In this document: positions 43,767 through 52,353 of the stretch, one piece after another
Numbering within the stretch: the stretch's first letter is position 1
How the letters are laid out: each line of letters begins with the position of its first letter
NCBI GenBank assembly: GCA_041725935.1
Contig: JBGRQD010000005.1
Coordinates: 195,801-259,800, forward strand
Source of the DNA: Marivita sp041725935
GTDB taxonomy: Bacteria; Pseudomonadota; Alphaproteobacteria; Rhodobacterales; Rhodobacteraceae
Length of the DNA stretch: 64,000 nt
Reading direction: 5' to 3'
Translations under genes and position numbers: made by a program
Notes under the pieces: generated by a model
The model's input: only the letters and a program-made list of their open reading frames with translations
Told to the model about the DNA's origin: nothing
Database searches by the model: none

Positions 43767-43861
43767 GCCTCTCAAGGCCGGGTCCTGGCGCTTGGTTGGT
43801 CCGAAATGGCCAAAACTCCATCGTCGAGGGCAGACTTGCGAATTTCGGAAGGACCGACATC

Positions 43862-44540
43862 ATGACAGACCTCACCGTGACTCCAGATCTTGTGCGCAAA
43901 ATACGGCTTGCGGGACTGTTCTATCTTATCATCATTGTCGCTGGTCTGGGCGCAGAGCTTGGCCTTCGCGGACCCCTGATTGACCTCACCGATGCCGACA
44001 GAACCGCCGCCGCCATCCTTGACGCGCCGGGCAGGTTCAGGCTGGCCATCGCTGCCGATCTGGTCATGGCGCTGTGCGACGCAGGGCTGGCGATCCTGCT
44101 CTTCCTGATCTTCCGATCCATGGCACCGGGACTCGCCCTGTCCGCCATGGTGTTCCGGCTGATCCAAACCGTACTGATCGCCGCCAATCTCATGGCCATG
44201 CAGGCGGCTTGGCTCCTGATTTCAGGCGCAGACGGCGTTGTCCGATGCCAACGCGCTCGCCCTGATGTTCCTCGCTATGCATGGCCATGGCTACGATCTT
44301 GGCCTGGTGTTCTTCGGGATCAACAGTGTGATCATGGGAGTGCTGGTCTGGAGGTCGGGACACTTCGCGCGCGGGTTCGGCGTCGGTCTGGCAATTGCCG
44401 GCGTGGTCTACCTTGTGGGCAGCGGCTTGCGGTTCTTTGCACCCGAGCTCTCATCTGCCTTCGTCCCAGCCTACGGGTTGACGATCCTCGCTGAAACGGC
44501 CTTCTGCCTGAGGCTGCTGTTTCAGCGGGCTGCAGGCTGA
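43862..44540 (+). pseudogene. DUF4386 family membrane protein, frameshifted
   Basis: ATG 43862 with an AAGGA site opens a DUF4386 protein (LVRKIRLAGLFYLIIIVAGLGAE, LAIAADLVMALCDAGLAILLFLIFR). Near 44236 the frame changes: before it LLISGADG is read, after it LSDANALALMFLAMHGHGYDLGLVFFG continues in the next frame to 44540. A one-base insertion or two-base loss explains this. Both halves keep protein-like sequence, so the damage is recent or a sequence error. The 3' end overlaps the DUF1772 gene by 19 bases. Confidence 0.75.
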
Positions 44541-45046
44541 AACGCGGCGGTTTGCGCCTGGGTCATCCACAAAAGCCCGAAAAGCAAAAGGGACGCCGAC
44601 AAACCGCAGGCGAGCGTCCGGACGGTGTTCCAGAAGGTCCAGCGCGGTACGTAGATTTCGGTCCAATAGGCGCGGGTCGCTTTCTCGGACAGGGTCATAC
44701 CTGCCAAAGCCTCATTCATCGGCACGTTGAAAAAGACGGTCACACCGAAGCAACCGATCAGATAGACCAGCCCCGCCGTCAGAATGAGCCCACCTGCCGC
44801 ATGGTTGAGGGTGGTCGCGCCGAATGCGACAAGGACAAGCGAAACAATTGCCATACTTAGAAACAGCGCCATGAAGACCCAAGAGAAGACCTCGCGGTTG
44901 ATGACCTGCATGGCCTCCACCCCGCCGCTGCCGCCGGTGAGGGATAATGACCGCATTATGAAGTCGGAAAAAGCGAGGAACACGCCGCCGACAAGCGCAT
45001 AGGCGAGGATAGCGAATTGCATCAGGATGAAGAAAAACAGTGACAT
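44522..45046 (-). CDS. DUF1772 family membrane protein
   Basis: The 174-residue protein has four helices and the DUF1772 (anthrone-oxygenase-like) features: GGVFLAFSDFIMRSL near residue 20, the VTVFFNVPMNEAL loop and YWTEIYVPRWTFWNTVRTLA. AAGGAG eight bases upstream supports ATG at 45044-45046. The function of bacterial members is unknown. It lies downstream of the metallo-beta-lactamase-fold gene on the same strand. Confidence 0.85.
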   Translation of the reverse strand: MSLFFFILMQFAILAYALVGGVFLAFSDFIMRSLSLTGGSGGVEAMQVINREVFSWVFMALFLSMAIVSLVLVAFGATTLNHAAGGLILTAGLVYLIGCFGVTVFFNVPMNEALAGMTLSEKATRAYWTEIYVPRWTFWNTVRTLACGLSASLLLFGLLWMTQAQTAAFQPAAR

Positions 45047-45150
45047 GTGAAAATCTCCTTTAATTCGCAAGGTTACGGAAAAATCGGCTCCCGCTGATGA
45101 GGCAGAAGGCGGTCAGGCACCGGGCATTCCGGCGCTCGTACGACCCAGTG

Positions 45151-46215
45151 TCAGTGCATGATCGCGTGCATGACGACGGTTTCGCAGTGGCTGTCAGCCC
45201 ACACATCGACAACCGAAAGAGTGTCCTGCCAGCGCTCGATGATCTGACCGGCACAGTCGTCGCGCACCTCTTCCATCGTCATGCGGAAGGCGAGGTTTCC
45301 GTTCTGGAAATCAGTCACTCTCATGTTGGCCGTGAATCGGTCCATGAAGCTCGGCCAAAGGTCATAAACTGTCTCCCGGACGTCGAAGGCGTAGTCACGG
45401 GCAATCTCGACATCCTGCCGTGTGCCCAGGACCGAAACATGACCGGACAGGAAATGCTCGAAATCGTAGGACAGGAAGGTGTCGAAATTCGCCATATACC
45501 CGGCCAGATTGCTCGTGCCGCCGAAGTTCATGAAGGGCGCCTCGCCCGGAGTGATCGTGTCGACCGCCATCAGAAAACGCTGCTCGGGCAGGTAGATGAT
45601 CACGTCTGTATCGGTCGAGTGAAAATTCGCCGTCTGGAGTTCGATCGGCACGCCTCCGATCACCAACGACAACTCTTCGTCGAAGGTCAGGGTCGGCATC
45701 AGGACACCGCGCAGCGGATTGGCCGCGAGGCTGGCGGCGTTGGCCTGCGCGCCGATCACCTCGAGCCCCTCGATATCGGCGAAGGTGTAGCCGCCACCAT
45801 TATGGTCGGCGTGTTTGTGACTCAGGATGAAATGTGTGATCGGCACGCCCGGCGCGGACAGCTCAATTGCCGCGCGAAGCCTGTCCCCCATGCTCGGGGG
45901 CGCGTCGAACACCACGACTCCGTCATCGGTCACCAGGAAGGCCGACTGGTAGATCATGTCGGTCACGAAAAAGAGCCCTGGCGCGATCTCGCCTACATGC
46001 AGGCCAATATCGGTGTTCACCTCGGGAACACGTGCGCGCATCGCCGGAAGCTCGGGCGCGAAATGGCGGAATGAGTCGGGGTGGTCGGTATCGGTCGAGA
46101 TGGTATTTGCCGCGTTATGATCGTGCCCGGGTCCTCCAAGGGCAGGCAAAGCCGGGCCAAGAATGGTCAGGCAGGCCAAGGTCGCAAGGATGGTCGGTCT
46201 GGTCAGGTGTCGCAT
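45151..46215 (-). CDS. Secreted metallo-beta-lactamase-fold hydrolase
   Basis: The 354-residue protein has a Sec signal (ending near ALG), the zinc motif SHKHADHNGG (H-x-H-x-D-H), a downstream VDTITPGEAP and LSGHVSVLG (further ligands), so it is a periplasmic MBL-fold enzyme. An early HDHN stretch may add a metal site. The substrate is unknown; the family includes quinoprotein-linked hydrolases and lactonases. It is transcribed toward DUF1772 and away from the AraC gene. Confidence 0.85.
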   Translation of the reverse strand: MRHLTRPTILATLACLTILGPALPALGGPGHDHNAANTISTDTDHPDSFRHFAPELPAMRARVPEVNTDIGLHVGEIAPGLFFVTDMIYQSAFLVTDDGVVVFDAPPSMGDRLRAAIELSAPGVPITHFILSHKHADHNGGGYTFADIEGLEVIGAQANAASLAANPLRGVLMPTLTFDEELSLVIGGVPIELQTANFHSTDTDVIIYLPEQRFLMAVDTITPGEAPFMNFGGTSNLAGYMANFDTFLSYDFEHFLSGHVSVLGTRQDVEIARDYAFDVRETVYDLWPSFMDRFTANMRVTDFQNGNLAFRMTMEEVRDDCAGQIIERWQDTLSVVDVWADSHCETVVMHAIMH

Positions 46216-46367
46216 CGGATATCTCCCCAGTTAAGCGATGCCAGGGTGATAGCGGCCATCCGGATTGCGGTATTGACCAACCGCGCCATGGTTTTGACCG
46301 AGGCTGCCAAAGCGCGATGCAGGCTTGGAAGACAACGAACGCGGTGAGGTCAGACAAACAGCGGTTG

Positions 46368-47420
46368 TCAGGGCTGGCGGCGCGCCTTTCGGTAACTTGC
46401 TGGGGTCATGCCCACCCAGCGCTTGAAGGCACGGGTGAAGGCGCTCTGCTCGGAGAACCCGGTCAAGAAGGCAACCTCGGCAAGCGAATGCCGCTCATCG
46501 CGCAACAGCCCCTCAGCGAGGTCGCGCCTTGTGTCTTCGGTCAGGGTCTGAAAGCTCATCCCGTGTTCAGAGAGGCGACGATGAAATGACCGCGCGCTCA
46601 GGCCCAAACGCCGCGCGATGTCCGCCATTTTCGGCGCGCCTTCGCTCAAAGCCTGGGCGATGGCATCCTTGGTCTGGCTGACGAGCGGGGCTTCGACCGC
46701 GATCTGTGACAGTTCCGTATCCAGATGCGAGACAAGATATTGCGAAATTCCCTCGTCGCCGAGGATGTTCGGCTGCGTCAGCGTTTCACTCGAGTACAGA
46801 ATTGCATCAAGGTCCATGCCGAACCGCACCGGGCAGCCGAACCAGTCCTCATGCATATCGGTCCGCTTCGGAGCGGGGTGCTGAATGTGGACCTCAAGCG
46901 GGTTCACGGGCACAGGGCAAACCTGACGTGCGATCGACACAGCGCTCGCCAACGTCGCCTCGTTCGACAGCCGCATGCCCAAGCGTCGTTTCCCCGGACG
47001 ATGCAGGACGAACAGCGTGCCGCGCGCATCAGGTCGCAATTCGTACTCCACCACGCTGGTCCACAGACGGGCATAACGCTCGACCCGCGCATAGGACGCG
47101 CCCAAGGTCGTCGCCGCCTTGAACGCCAATCCAAGTGCGCCGTATTCGTCAAGGCGCATGGACGCGCCGGTGCGCACCGGCAGATTGGTGACGTCGATTT
47201 GCCCGGCCATGCGTTCGAGCATGTCGTAATAGGTTGTAGCGGGGATCATCGCCTTGGGGTCCCACGGACCGTCCGGATCAATCCCGGCTCCTGCCAGAAG
47301 CGTCGACGCATCTATGCCGCTGCCCGCCATAGCAACCATCTTCCGCGCGAACAGAGACGTGACATACCCCATGACGGGAAGTCTAAACCGCATATGGCGC
47401 AGGACAAAGCGCATTGACAT
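46368..47420 (-). CDS. AraC-family transcriptional regulator
   Basis: The protein (up to 350 residues, start uncertain; MGYVTSLFARK is a likely shorter start) has an N-terminal arabinose-binding-like domain of the OruR/ArgR type (LRLDEYGALGLAF-like) and a C-terminal double helix-turn-helix with MADIARRLGLSARSFHRRLSEHGMSF and EVAFLTGFSEQSAFTRAFKRWVGMTPASYRK. The natural target could be the adjacent MBL gene on the same strand, 152 bases downstream. Confidence 0.88.
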   Translation of the reverse strand: MSMRFVLRHMRFRLPVMGYVTSLFARKMVAMAGSGIDASTLLAGAGIDPDGPWDPKAMIPATTYYDMLERMAGQIDVTNLPVRTGASMRLDEYGALGLAFKAATTLGASYARVERYARLWTSVVEYELRPDARGTLFVLHRPGKRRLGMRLSNEATLASAVSIARQVCPVPVNPLEVHIQHPAPKRTDMHEDWFGCPVRFGMDLDAILYSSETLTQPNILGDEGISQYLVSHLDTELSQIAVEAPLVSQTKDAIAQALSEGAPKMADIARRLGLSARSFHRRLSEHGMSFQTLTEDTRRDLAEGLLRDERHSLAEVAFLTGFSEQSAFTRAFKRWVGMTPASYRKARRQP

Positions 47421-47714
47421 CGACCGTCACGTCCAGCCGACAGACCGATCCCAAGGTGACGCGGACAGAACAGGCAGACATCGGCGATCCCGGGGATCAG
47501 GAGCTCCATTCCAACTGCGATCATGAAGGAAGAGAGCCTGTGGGTCTGGAGGAGCGCCATCTCTTTCACGAACTACGGGGTGACTGCGTCCCGTACTGCC
47601 TCCCCAACCGGACTGCAAAACCGAGGAACGCCATGAGCTGCGCGTTCGCAATGACAATGTCCAAGGCCGCGAACAGCTACCGATAACCAGGTACCAGCGC
47701 GGCTTGTACCGCCG
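47421..47714. other. Gap with no convincing gene
   Basis: About 294 bases lie between the AraC start side and the TetR stop. A 37-codon frame (MKEESLWVWRSAISF) at 47524 has no family match. I see no tRNA, hairpin or other clear site. It may be degraded sequence. Confidence 0.5.
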
Positions 47715-48320
47715 TCAAGGCCGCACGAAGACAGACAGGGAAAGCTGTAGCATCGCGCGGATACGGGCCGGGTCCTCGCCCGAGGCGCGTTGCGTTATGG
47801 CAAGGGCGATCTGCTCGCCGAGGTATTTCGCACGCGCATCTACCGACATGCCGGCGGGCCAGTTGCTCTCGTCATGGTGCGCGTGCAGGAACGCCGCATA
47901 GGCTGCCTGCGCGGCGGCGTCGATCTCCTCGACCCGCGCCCGTGTCTCCGGGCCCAGCCGGTGCTTGCCCGCACGCATTTTGTAGAACAGACACCCGGTT
48001 TCCATACGGGGGTCGGCGCTTGCGAATTCGACCAGCGCGTCGAACGTCTCACGCAAGCCCATGCCCGCTTGCAAGATAGCGAACACATCGGACAGCACCC
48101 GTTCTGCATAGCTGTCGAGCGCCGCACGCATCAGCCCGTCCTCGCTGCCGAATGCGCGGTAAAGCGACGGCTTGGAGATGCCAGCAATCTGGCAGATCGC
48201 GTTGACCGACACGTCGGCTGGATCGCCCTCCCAGTACGCGGTCATCGCGACGTTGAGCACCTCTTCGGCGTTCATAGTCTGCGGCCGCCCGCGCAAGGGT
48301 TTCGGTTCGTCCTCACTCAT
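47715..48320 (-). CDS. TetR-family transcriptional regulator
   Basis: The 201-residue protein has an N-terminal TetR helix-turn-helix (VSVNAICQIAGISKPSLYRAFGSEDGLMRAAL) and a helical C-terminal ligand domain. It is divergent from the SnoaL-like gene, and two palindromic sites, at 48326-48337 and 48369-48380, lie between them, so the regulator probably controls both. The effector is unknown. Confidence 0.9.
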   Translation of the reverse strand: MSEDEPKPLRGRPQTMNAEEVLNVAMTAYWEGDPADVSVNAICQIAGISKPSLYRAFGSEDGLMRAALDSYAERVLSDVFAILQAGMGLRETFDALVEFASADPRMETGCLFYKMRAGKHRLGPETRARVEEIDAAAQAAYAAFLHAHHDESNWPAGMSVDARAKYLGEQIALAITQRASGEDPARIRAMLQLSLSVFVRP

Positions 48321-48325
48321 TTTTG

Positions 48326-48380
48326 TACCAATCAGTATTTTATATTGACAGAATGCACTCGATATTCGTACCAGTCGGTA
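48326..48380. promoter_or_regulatory. Pair of TetR-type operator candidates
   Basis: TACCAGTCGGTA at 48369-48380 has complementary TACC/GGTA arms, and the related TACCAATCAGTA at 48326-48337 has one arm mismatch. They start 43 bases apart, about four helical turns, between the TetR start and the SnoaL-like gene. Confidence 0.6.
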
Positions 48381-48460
48381 ACGAAACTTTCAATCAGGGA
48401 ATAGCCCGCCGCACCGATCCAGCTTCTTTGATCCGCTGCCAACCCGAAAGGACCAACACC

Positions 48461-48934
48461 ATGATGAAGATCCTCAAAGCGACTGCCCTCTCTCTTACAG
48501 CACTGACAAGCCCGCTGCATGCCGAAGACATCGACACCGTGCGTGCCTTCTATTCGGACATCCTGACTGACCCTGCCAGCACCACCTCGGAGCGCTACTA
48601 TGAACTCTTCTCGCCCGAAATCATCTCGATTCCGACCCCGCCGGGCGGTGAAGGCGCGCAAGGCATGCTCAACACAATCGGATTTTTGGGTCAGGTCGTG
48701 CCCGATCTGACCTGGGTGCCTCAAGAGATCATCGAGACAGACGACAACCGCTTCGTGGTACGCGGGCTTGCCACGGGCACGCCGGTCGGACCCTTCTTCG
48801 GCGTCGACCCAGCGACGGGCAAGAGTTTCGAGATCATGTCGATCGACATAGTCACCGTAGAGGACGGGCTGATCACCCACGTTTACCATCTCGAAGACTG
48901 GTTGGGCGCTGTTGCGCAACTGACCGCCGAGTGA
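48461..48934 (+). CDS. SnoaL-like secreted protein
   Basis: The 157-residue protein has a signal peptide (MMKILKATALSLTALTSPLHA) and a SnoaL/NTF2-like fold with VRAFYSDILTDPAST, MSIDIVTVEDGLITHVYHLEDW. SnoaL-like proteins are cyclases or non-catalytic binding proteins. AAAGGA before ATG 48461 supports the start. It is divergent from the TetR gene and is the last gene of the accessory block. Confidence 0.75.
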   Translation: MMKILKATALSLTALTSPLHAEDIDTVRAFYSDILTDPASTTSERYYELFSPEIISIPTPPGGEGAQGMLNTIGFLGQVVPDLTWVPQEIIETDDNRFVVRGLATGTPVGPFFGVDPATGKSFEIMSIDIVTVEDGLITHVYHLEDWLGAVAQLTAE

Positions 48935-48938
48935 TGCA

Positions 48939-49883
48939 TCAAGCAATGCTGCCTGCGACCACCCTGTTGCGCAGAACGCCGATCCGTTCGATCTCGTTTT
49001 CCACCCGGTCACCGGGCAGGCAGTAGCGCGTCGCCGCCACAAGCCCCGGTGCGGACCGCCACTTCCCACCCAGTTCGGCATCGACGGACCATGCGGTGCC
49101 GGCGGGTGTGCCGGTCAGGATCACCATGCCCGGTTTCAGGGTGAAATTGATCGAAAAGAAATGGATCAGCGCCGCGCAGCTCCAGAGCATGTCGGCGGTG
49201 CTGGCCTCCTGCCGCAACTCTCCGTTGACCCGCGTCCGCAGCATCAGCGCCTGAGGATCGGGAATCGCGTCCGTTGTGGTGATGACTGGACCGAGCGGCA
49301 GGCTGGAATCGAAGGCCTTGCCGCGTCCGAGTTCGTAATAGACAACCCCCTCGGGGGTGCGGCGCACTTGGCGGTCGCGCGCGGTCACGTCATTGGACAC
49401 CGTGTAGCCAAAGACATGGGACAGCGCGTCGGACTCAGGAATGTGGCGGCCTCCGCGACCAATCACGATGGCAAGCTCCGTTTCGCAATCCAGCTTTGAG
49501 GTGAGTGCGGGGTCATGCACGATCCCGTCTTCCGGGCCGATGACGCAGTCGGATGTCTTGAGAAAGAACTCCGGCTCCTTGCCCGACAACGGCGCATTCG
49601 CCTTTTCGGCGTTGTGGGCGTGGTAGTTGCTGCCAGCACACAGCACGGTCGAGGGCAGAAGAGGCGCAGCCAAACGCACTGTGTCGATTTGAACACAGGC
49701 CTCTTCAGGCGGGTTGTCCGCGATGGTACGTACGGCCTGACGGGCGCCCTCTCCGCCCCGGATCAGCGACACCATGTCGATGAAATCAGCGCGCGGATCA
49801 GCCTTGTGCAGATCGACGATACGGTCGCTATCGACAAGGCCAAGGCGGCGTTCATCCGCGTGAAAGAAGGTGCAAAATTTCAT
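48939..49883 (-). CDS. Fumarylacetoacetate hydrolase (FAH) family protein, first copy
   Basis: The 314-residue protein has FAH metal-site residues in LDCETELAIVIGRGGRHI (Glu-x-Glu) and GYTVSNDVTARDRQ (Asp), plus VILTGTPAGT at the C terminus. FAH enzymes cleave or isomerise beta-keto acids in aromatic breakdown; the exact substrate cannot be read from sequence. The start is ATG at 49881-49883. It is downstream of the TauE/SafE gene in the GntR-led unit and paired with a second FAH gene at 51452. Confidence 0.87.
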   Translation of the reverse strand: MKFCTFFHADERRLGLVDSDRIVDLHKADPRADFIDMVSLIRGGEGARQAVRTIADNPPEEACVQIDTVRLAAPLLPSTVLCAGSNYHAHNAEKANAPLSGKEPEFFLKTSDCVIGPEDGIVHDPALTSKLDCETELAIVIGRGGRHIPESDALSHVFGYTVSNDVTARDRQVRRTPEGVVYYELGRGKAFDSSLPLGPVITTTDAIPDPQALMLRTRVNGELRQEASTADMLWSCAALIHFFSINFTLKPGMVILTGTPAGTAWSVDAELGGKWRSAPGLVAATRYCLPGDRVENEIERIGVLRNRVVAGSIA

Positions 49884-49900
49884 GGTGTGATCCACGCTCC

Positions 49901-50647
49901 TCAGGAAAACAGAAACGACAATGTCAGCCCCAGACCCAGCACGGCGACGCCGATGCGCAACGGTTTCTCGGGCAGCCGCCGGGTGATCGACGCGCCGAAA
50001 TAGCCACCGACCAGACCGCCTGCCAGGACGCAGCCCGCCGCCAACCAATCGGTAAGGCCCGAGAGCATCATCGGGATCACGGCCGCCGATTGGATCACCG
50101 CCGCAAACAGGTTCTTGGCCCCGTTCACCCTCCCCAGTCCCTGCCCCATCGAGGCCGAAAGAACCGCCAGCAGCATGAAGCCCATGCCTGCGCCGAAAAA
50201 GCCGCCGTAAAAGCCGATCAGCGTCAACAGAACCGTGGTTGCCGCGCGCAAGCGGTCTCCGGGAAACGCCCAGCGCATGAGATCGGTCGTCTTGGGGCCC
50301 AGCACGATGGCGACCACCGCGATGCACAGCAGAAACGGCACGACCCGGACAAAGACGTCATTGTCGGAATTGACCATCACCACCGATCCGGCCAGCGCGC
50401 CCAACAGGGCTGGCAGAAACTGCCAAGCCAGCGTTTTCGCGTCCTCTCTCAATTCGCGGCGGTAGACCCAGACCGCAGACAGTTGCGCGGGCCAGAGCGC
50501 CACACCCTGCGTGACATTGGCCGCGACGGGCGGCAACCCGCTGGCCAGCAGCATCGGAAAGACAAAAAGCTTGGCCCCGCCCGCTGCGGAATTGACCATT
50601 CCGCCAACAAGACCGGCGGCAAGGAAGATCAGGATTTCGAGACTCAT
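49901..50647 (-). CDS. TauE/SafE-family permease
   Basis: The 248-residue protein has eight predicted membrane helices and TauE/SafE features: an N-terminal GLVGGMVNSAAGGAKLFVFPML loop, GPKTTDLMRW in the middle, and GFYGGFFGAGMGF in the second half. Family members export or import sulphonates and other organic anions. Its ATG overlaps the GntR stop by 4 bases, so GntR-permease-FAH is one coupled transcript. Confidence 0.85.
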   Translation of the reverse strand: MSLEILIFLAAGLVGGMVNSAAGGAKLFVFPMLLASGLPPVAANVTQGVALWPAQLSAVWVYRRELREDAKTLAWQFLPALLGALAGSVVMVNSDNDVFVRVVPFLLCIAVVAIVLGPKTTDLMRWAFPGDRLRAATTVLLTLIGFYGGFFGAGMGFMLLAVLSASMGQGLGRVNGAKNLFAAVIQSAAVIPMMLSGLTDWLAAGCVLAGGLVGGYFGASITRRLPEKPLRIGVAVLGLGLTLSFLFS

Positions 50648-51348
50648 GTGCTGGGCTGTCCTGCTGCGGCGCCCTCGACTTCCTTGAGGATCGCGGCAGT
50701 CAGCGCGAAATGGCGTTCGGTCAGGGTGCAAGCACGCTCGGCATCACGGGCCAGCGCGGCCTCCGAGATTGCGGCGTGTTCGGCGCCAAGGTCGCGCGAG
50801 CCGAGCCTCTGATAGACCGAGGCTCTTCGGTAGCGTTCGCAATGGTCGTGCAGACCGACCCGCAGGCGCAGCAGCCAATCCGACCCGCAGGCCGAGACGA
50901 GTGCGGCATGAAACCTTGCATTTGCCTGTTCCCAGGCATCCGGCACGGCGCTTTCGGCGCGGGACAGGGCCGCGTCTTCCTTGGCCATGATGTAGCTTGC
51001 CGCAACCACGCGCGCCTCCCACGCGGTGTCGCCCTGCGCGATGGACAGGCGCAGCGCCTCTTTCTCGATCACGGTTCTGGCAAGGTTGAGATCCGCAAAT
51101 TCTGACGGATCAAGCGGGGCCACAGTAAAGCCGCGATTGCCCTCGGTGACGACCAGCCCATCCTGCGCAAGTTTCTGCAAGGCCTCGCGCAGCGGAGTCG
51201 GACCGATGCCATACAGCGCCTTGAGCTTTTCGATGCGCAGGCGTTCGCCTGGGACACGGGTTCCCGCGATGATGTCATGGCGCAAGCCGCGATAGGCGGC
51301 ATCCACGAGGGTTTCGCCTTCGGAAGGATGGAGCGTCTGTGTGTTCAT
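50644..51348 (-). CDS. GntR-family transcriptional regulator (FCD type)
   Basis: The 234-residue protein starts MNTQTLHPSEGETLVDAAYRGLRHDIIAG, a winged HTH of the FadR/FCD class (LKALYGIGPTPLREALQKLAQDGLV), followed by a helical FCD ligand domain with a probable metal site (His in ARFHAALV and HDHCERYR). The start at 51346-51348 faces the second FAH gene across 103 bases containing a palindrome. It likely controls both divergent units. Confidence 0.9.
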   Translation of the reverse strand: MNTQTLHPSEGETLVDAAYRGLRHDIIAGTRVPGERLRIEKLKALYGIGPTPLREALQKLAQDGLVVTEGNRGFTVAPLDPSEFADLNLARTVIEKEALRLSIAQGDTAWEARVVAASYIMAKEDAALSRAESAVPDAWEQANARFHAALVSACGSDWLLRLRVGLHDHCERYRRASVYQRLGSRDLGAEHAAISEAALARDAERACTLTERHFALTAAILKEVEGAAAGQPST

Positions 51349-51419
51349 GGCCTCTGGATGTCCCACCTCGTCTGGCATCGCAACTGTATTTGACAGACTC
51401 GCTTTCATATGTTTTCTAG

Positions 51420-51433
51420 TTTTATCGATAAAA
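51420..51433. promoter_or_regulatory. Operator candidate for the GntR regulator
   Basis: TTTTATCGATAAAA is a perfect 14-bp palindrome 18 bases upstream of the second FAH start and 72 from the GntR start. A site of this kind overlapping a start region fits repression of the divergent genes. Confidence 0.55.
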
Positions 51434-51451
51434 AATAAGAGTGTCGAGATA

Positions 51452-52321
51452 ATGAAGCTGATTACCTTCGAAATGGACGGGGAACTGGCGGCTGGTTTCG
51501 TCGATGGGACCGACGCCGTGGTCTGTGTGACCGGGGCCGAGGCGCAACGCGCTGTCCTGTCGGTGATCGAGGGCGGAGAGACCGCGCTTGCGGCTTGGCG
51601 GGATGGCGCGGTCAAGCGTGTGCCGCTGGCGGATGTGCGCCTGCTCTCACCGATCCCGGCACCGCTGCGCGATATCTTCTGCGTCGGCAAGAATTACTAC
51701 GCCCACGCGGCGGAATTCCACAACAGCGGCTTTGACTCCAGCGCCAAGGAACAGGTGCCATCGCATCCGGTGGTCTTTACCAAGGCTACGACAAGCGTCT
51801 GCGGTCCGGGTGATGTGGTGCGCGGTTCGCTCGATCCGACTGCATCGGTGGATTACGAGGGCGAACTGGGTGTCGTCATCGGCAAGCGTTGCTTTGGCGT
51901 GTCCAAGACCGATGCCTTTGACCATGTGTTCGGTTATGTCATTGTGAACGATGTCACCTCGCGCGAATTGCAGAAGCAGCACAATCAGTGGGTCATCGGC
52001 AAGGGGATCGACACCTTCTGTCCGATGGGCCCTTGGATCGTCACAGCCGACGAGGTGGGCGATGTGACGGCGCTGGAACTGGTGACGGAAATCAACGGCG
52101 AAGAACGCCAGCGCGTGACGGTGTCGGATTTGATCTTCGACATTCCAACCCTGATCGAAACGATGTCCCGCACCATGACATTGCTGCCCGGCGACATCAT
52201 CGCCACCGGCACGCCGGTTGGCGTGGGGATCGGGTTCACGCCACCGAAATACCTCAAGTCCGGGGACCACATGAAGGTCTCGATCACCGGGCTGGGAATA
52301 CTGGAGAACGAGATCGGCTGA
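51452..52321 (+). CDS. Fumarylacetoacetate hydrolase (FAH) family protein, second copy
   Basis: The 289-residue protein has the FAH pattern: IFCVGKNYYAHAAEF, DYEGELGVVIG (Glu-x-Glu), FGYVIVNDVTSRELQ (Asp) and LLPGDIIATGTPVGVG. It is shorter than, and differs from, the first copy. The ATG at 51452 lies just after a palindrome. It is the first gene of a unit with a TctC-like binding protein, a TctA/TctB permease and an OsmC protein, so it probably metabolises the imported compound, perhaps an acylpyruvate or a keto-diacid. Confidence 0.88.
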   Translation: MKLITFEMDGELAAGFVDGTDAVVCVTGAEAQRAVLSVIEGGETALAAWRDGAVKRVPLADVRLLSPIPAPLRDIFCVGKNYYAHAAEFHNSGFDSSAKEQVPSHPVVFTKATTSVCGPGDVVRGSLDPTASVDYEGELGVVIGKRCFGVSKTDAFDHVFGYVIVNDVTSRELQKQHNQWVIGKGIDTFCPMGPWIVTADEVGDVTALELVTEINGEERQRVTVSDLIFDIPTLIETMSRTMTLLPGDIIATGTPVGVGIGFTPPKYLKSGDHMKVSITGLGILENEIG

Positions 52322-52353
52322 GGCCGGCATGACAAAAACCTAGGGAGGAAGAC

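Noticed and set aside
44000..44300. Two separate small genes in place of one frameshifted DUF4386 gene
   Set aside because: The halves join into one membrane protein of normal topology across a single indel.
50089..50812. 240-codon plus-strand frame
   Set aside because: It is antisense to the permease and GntR genes and is rich in Arg, Gln and His.
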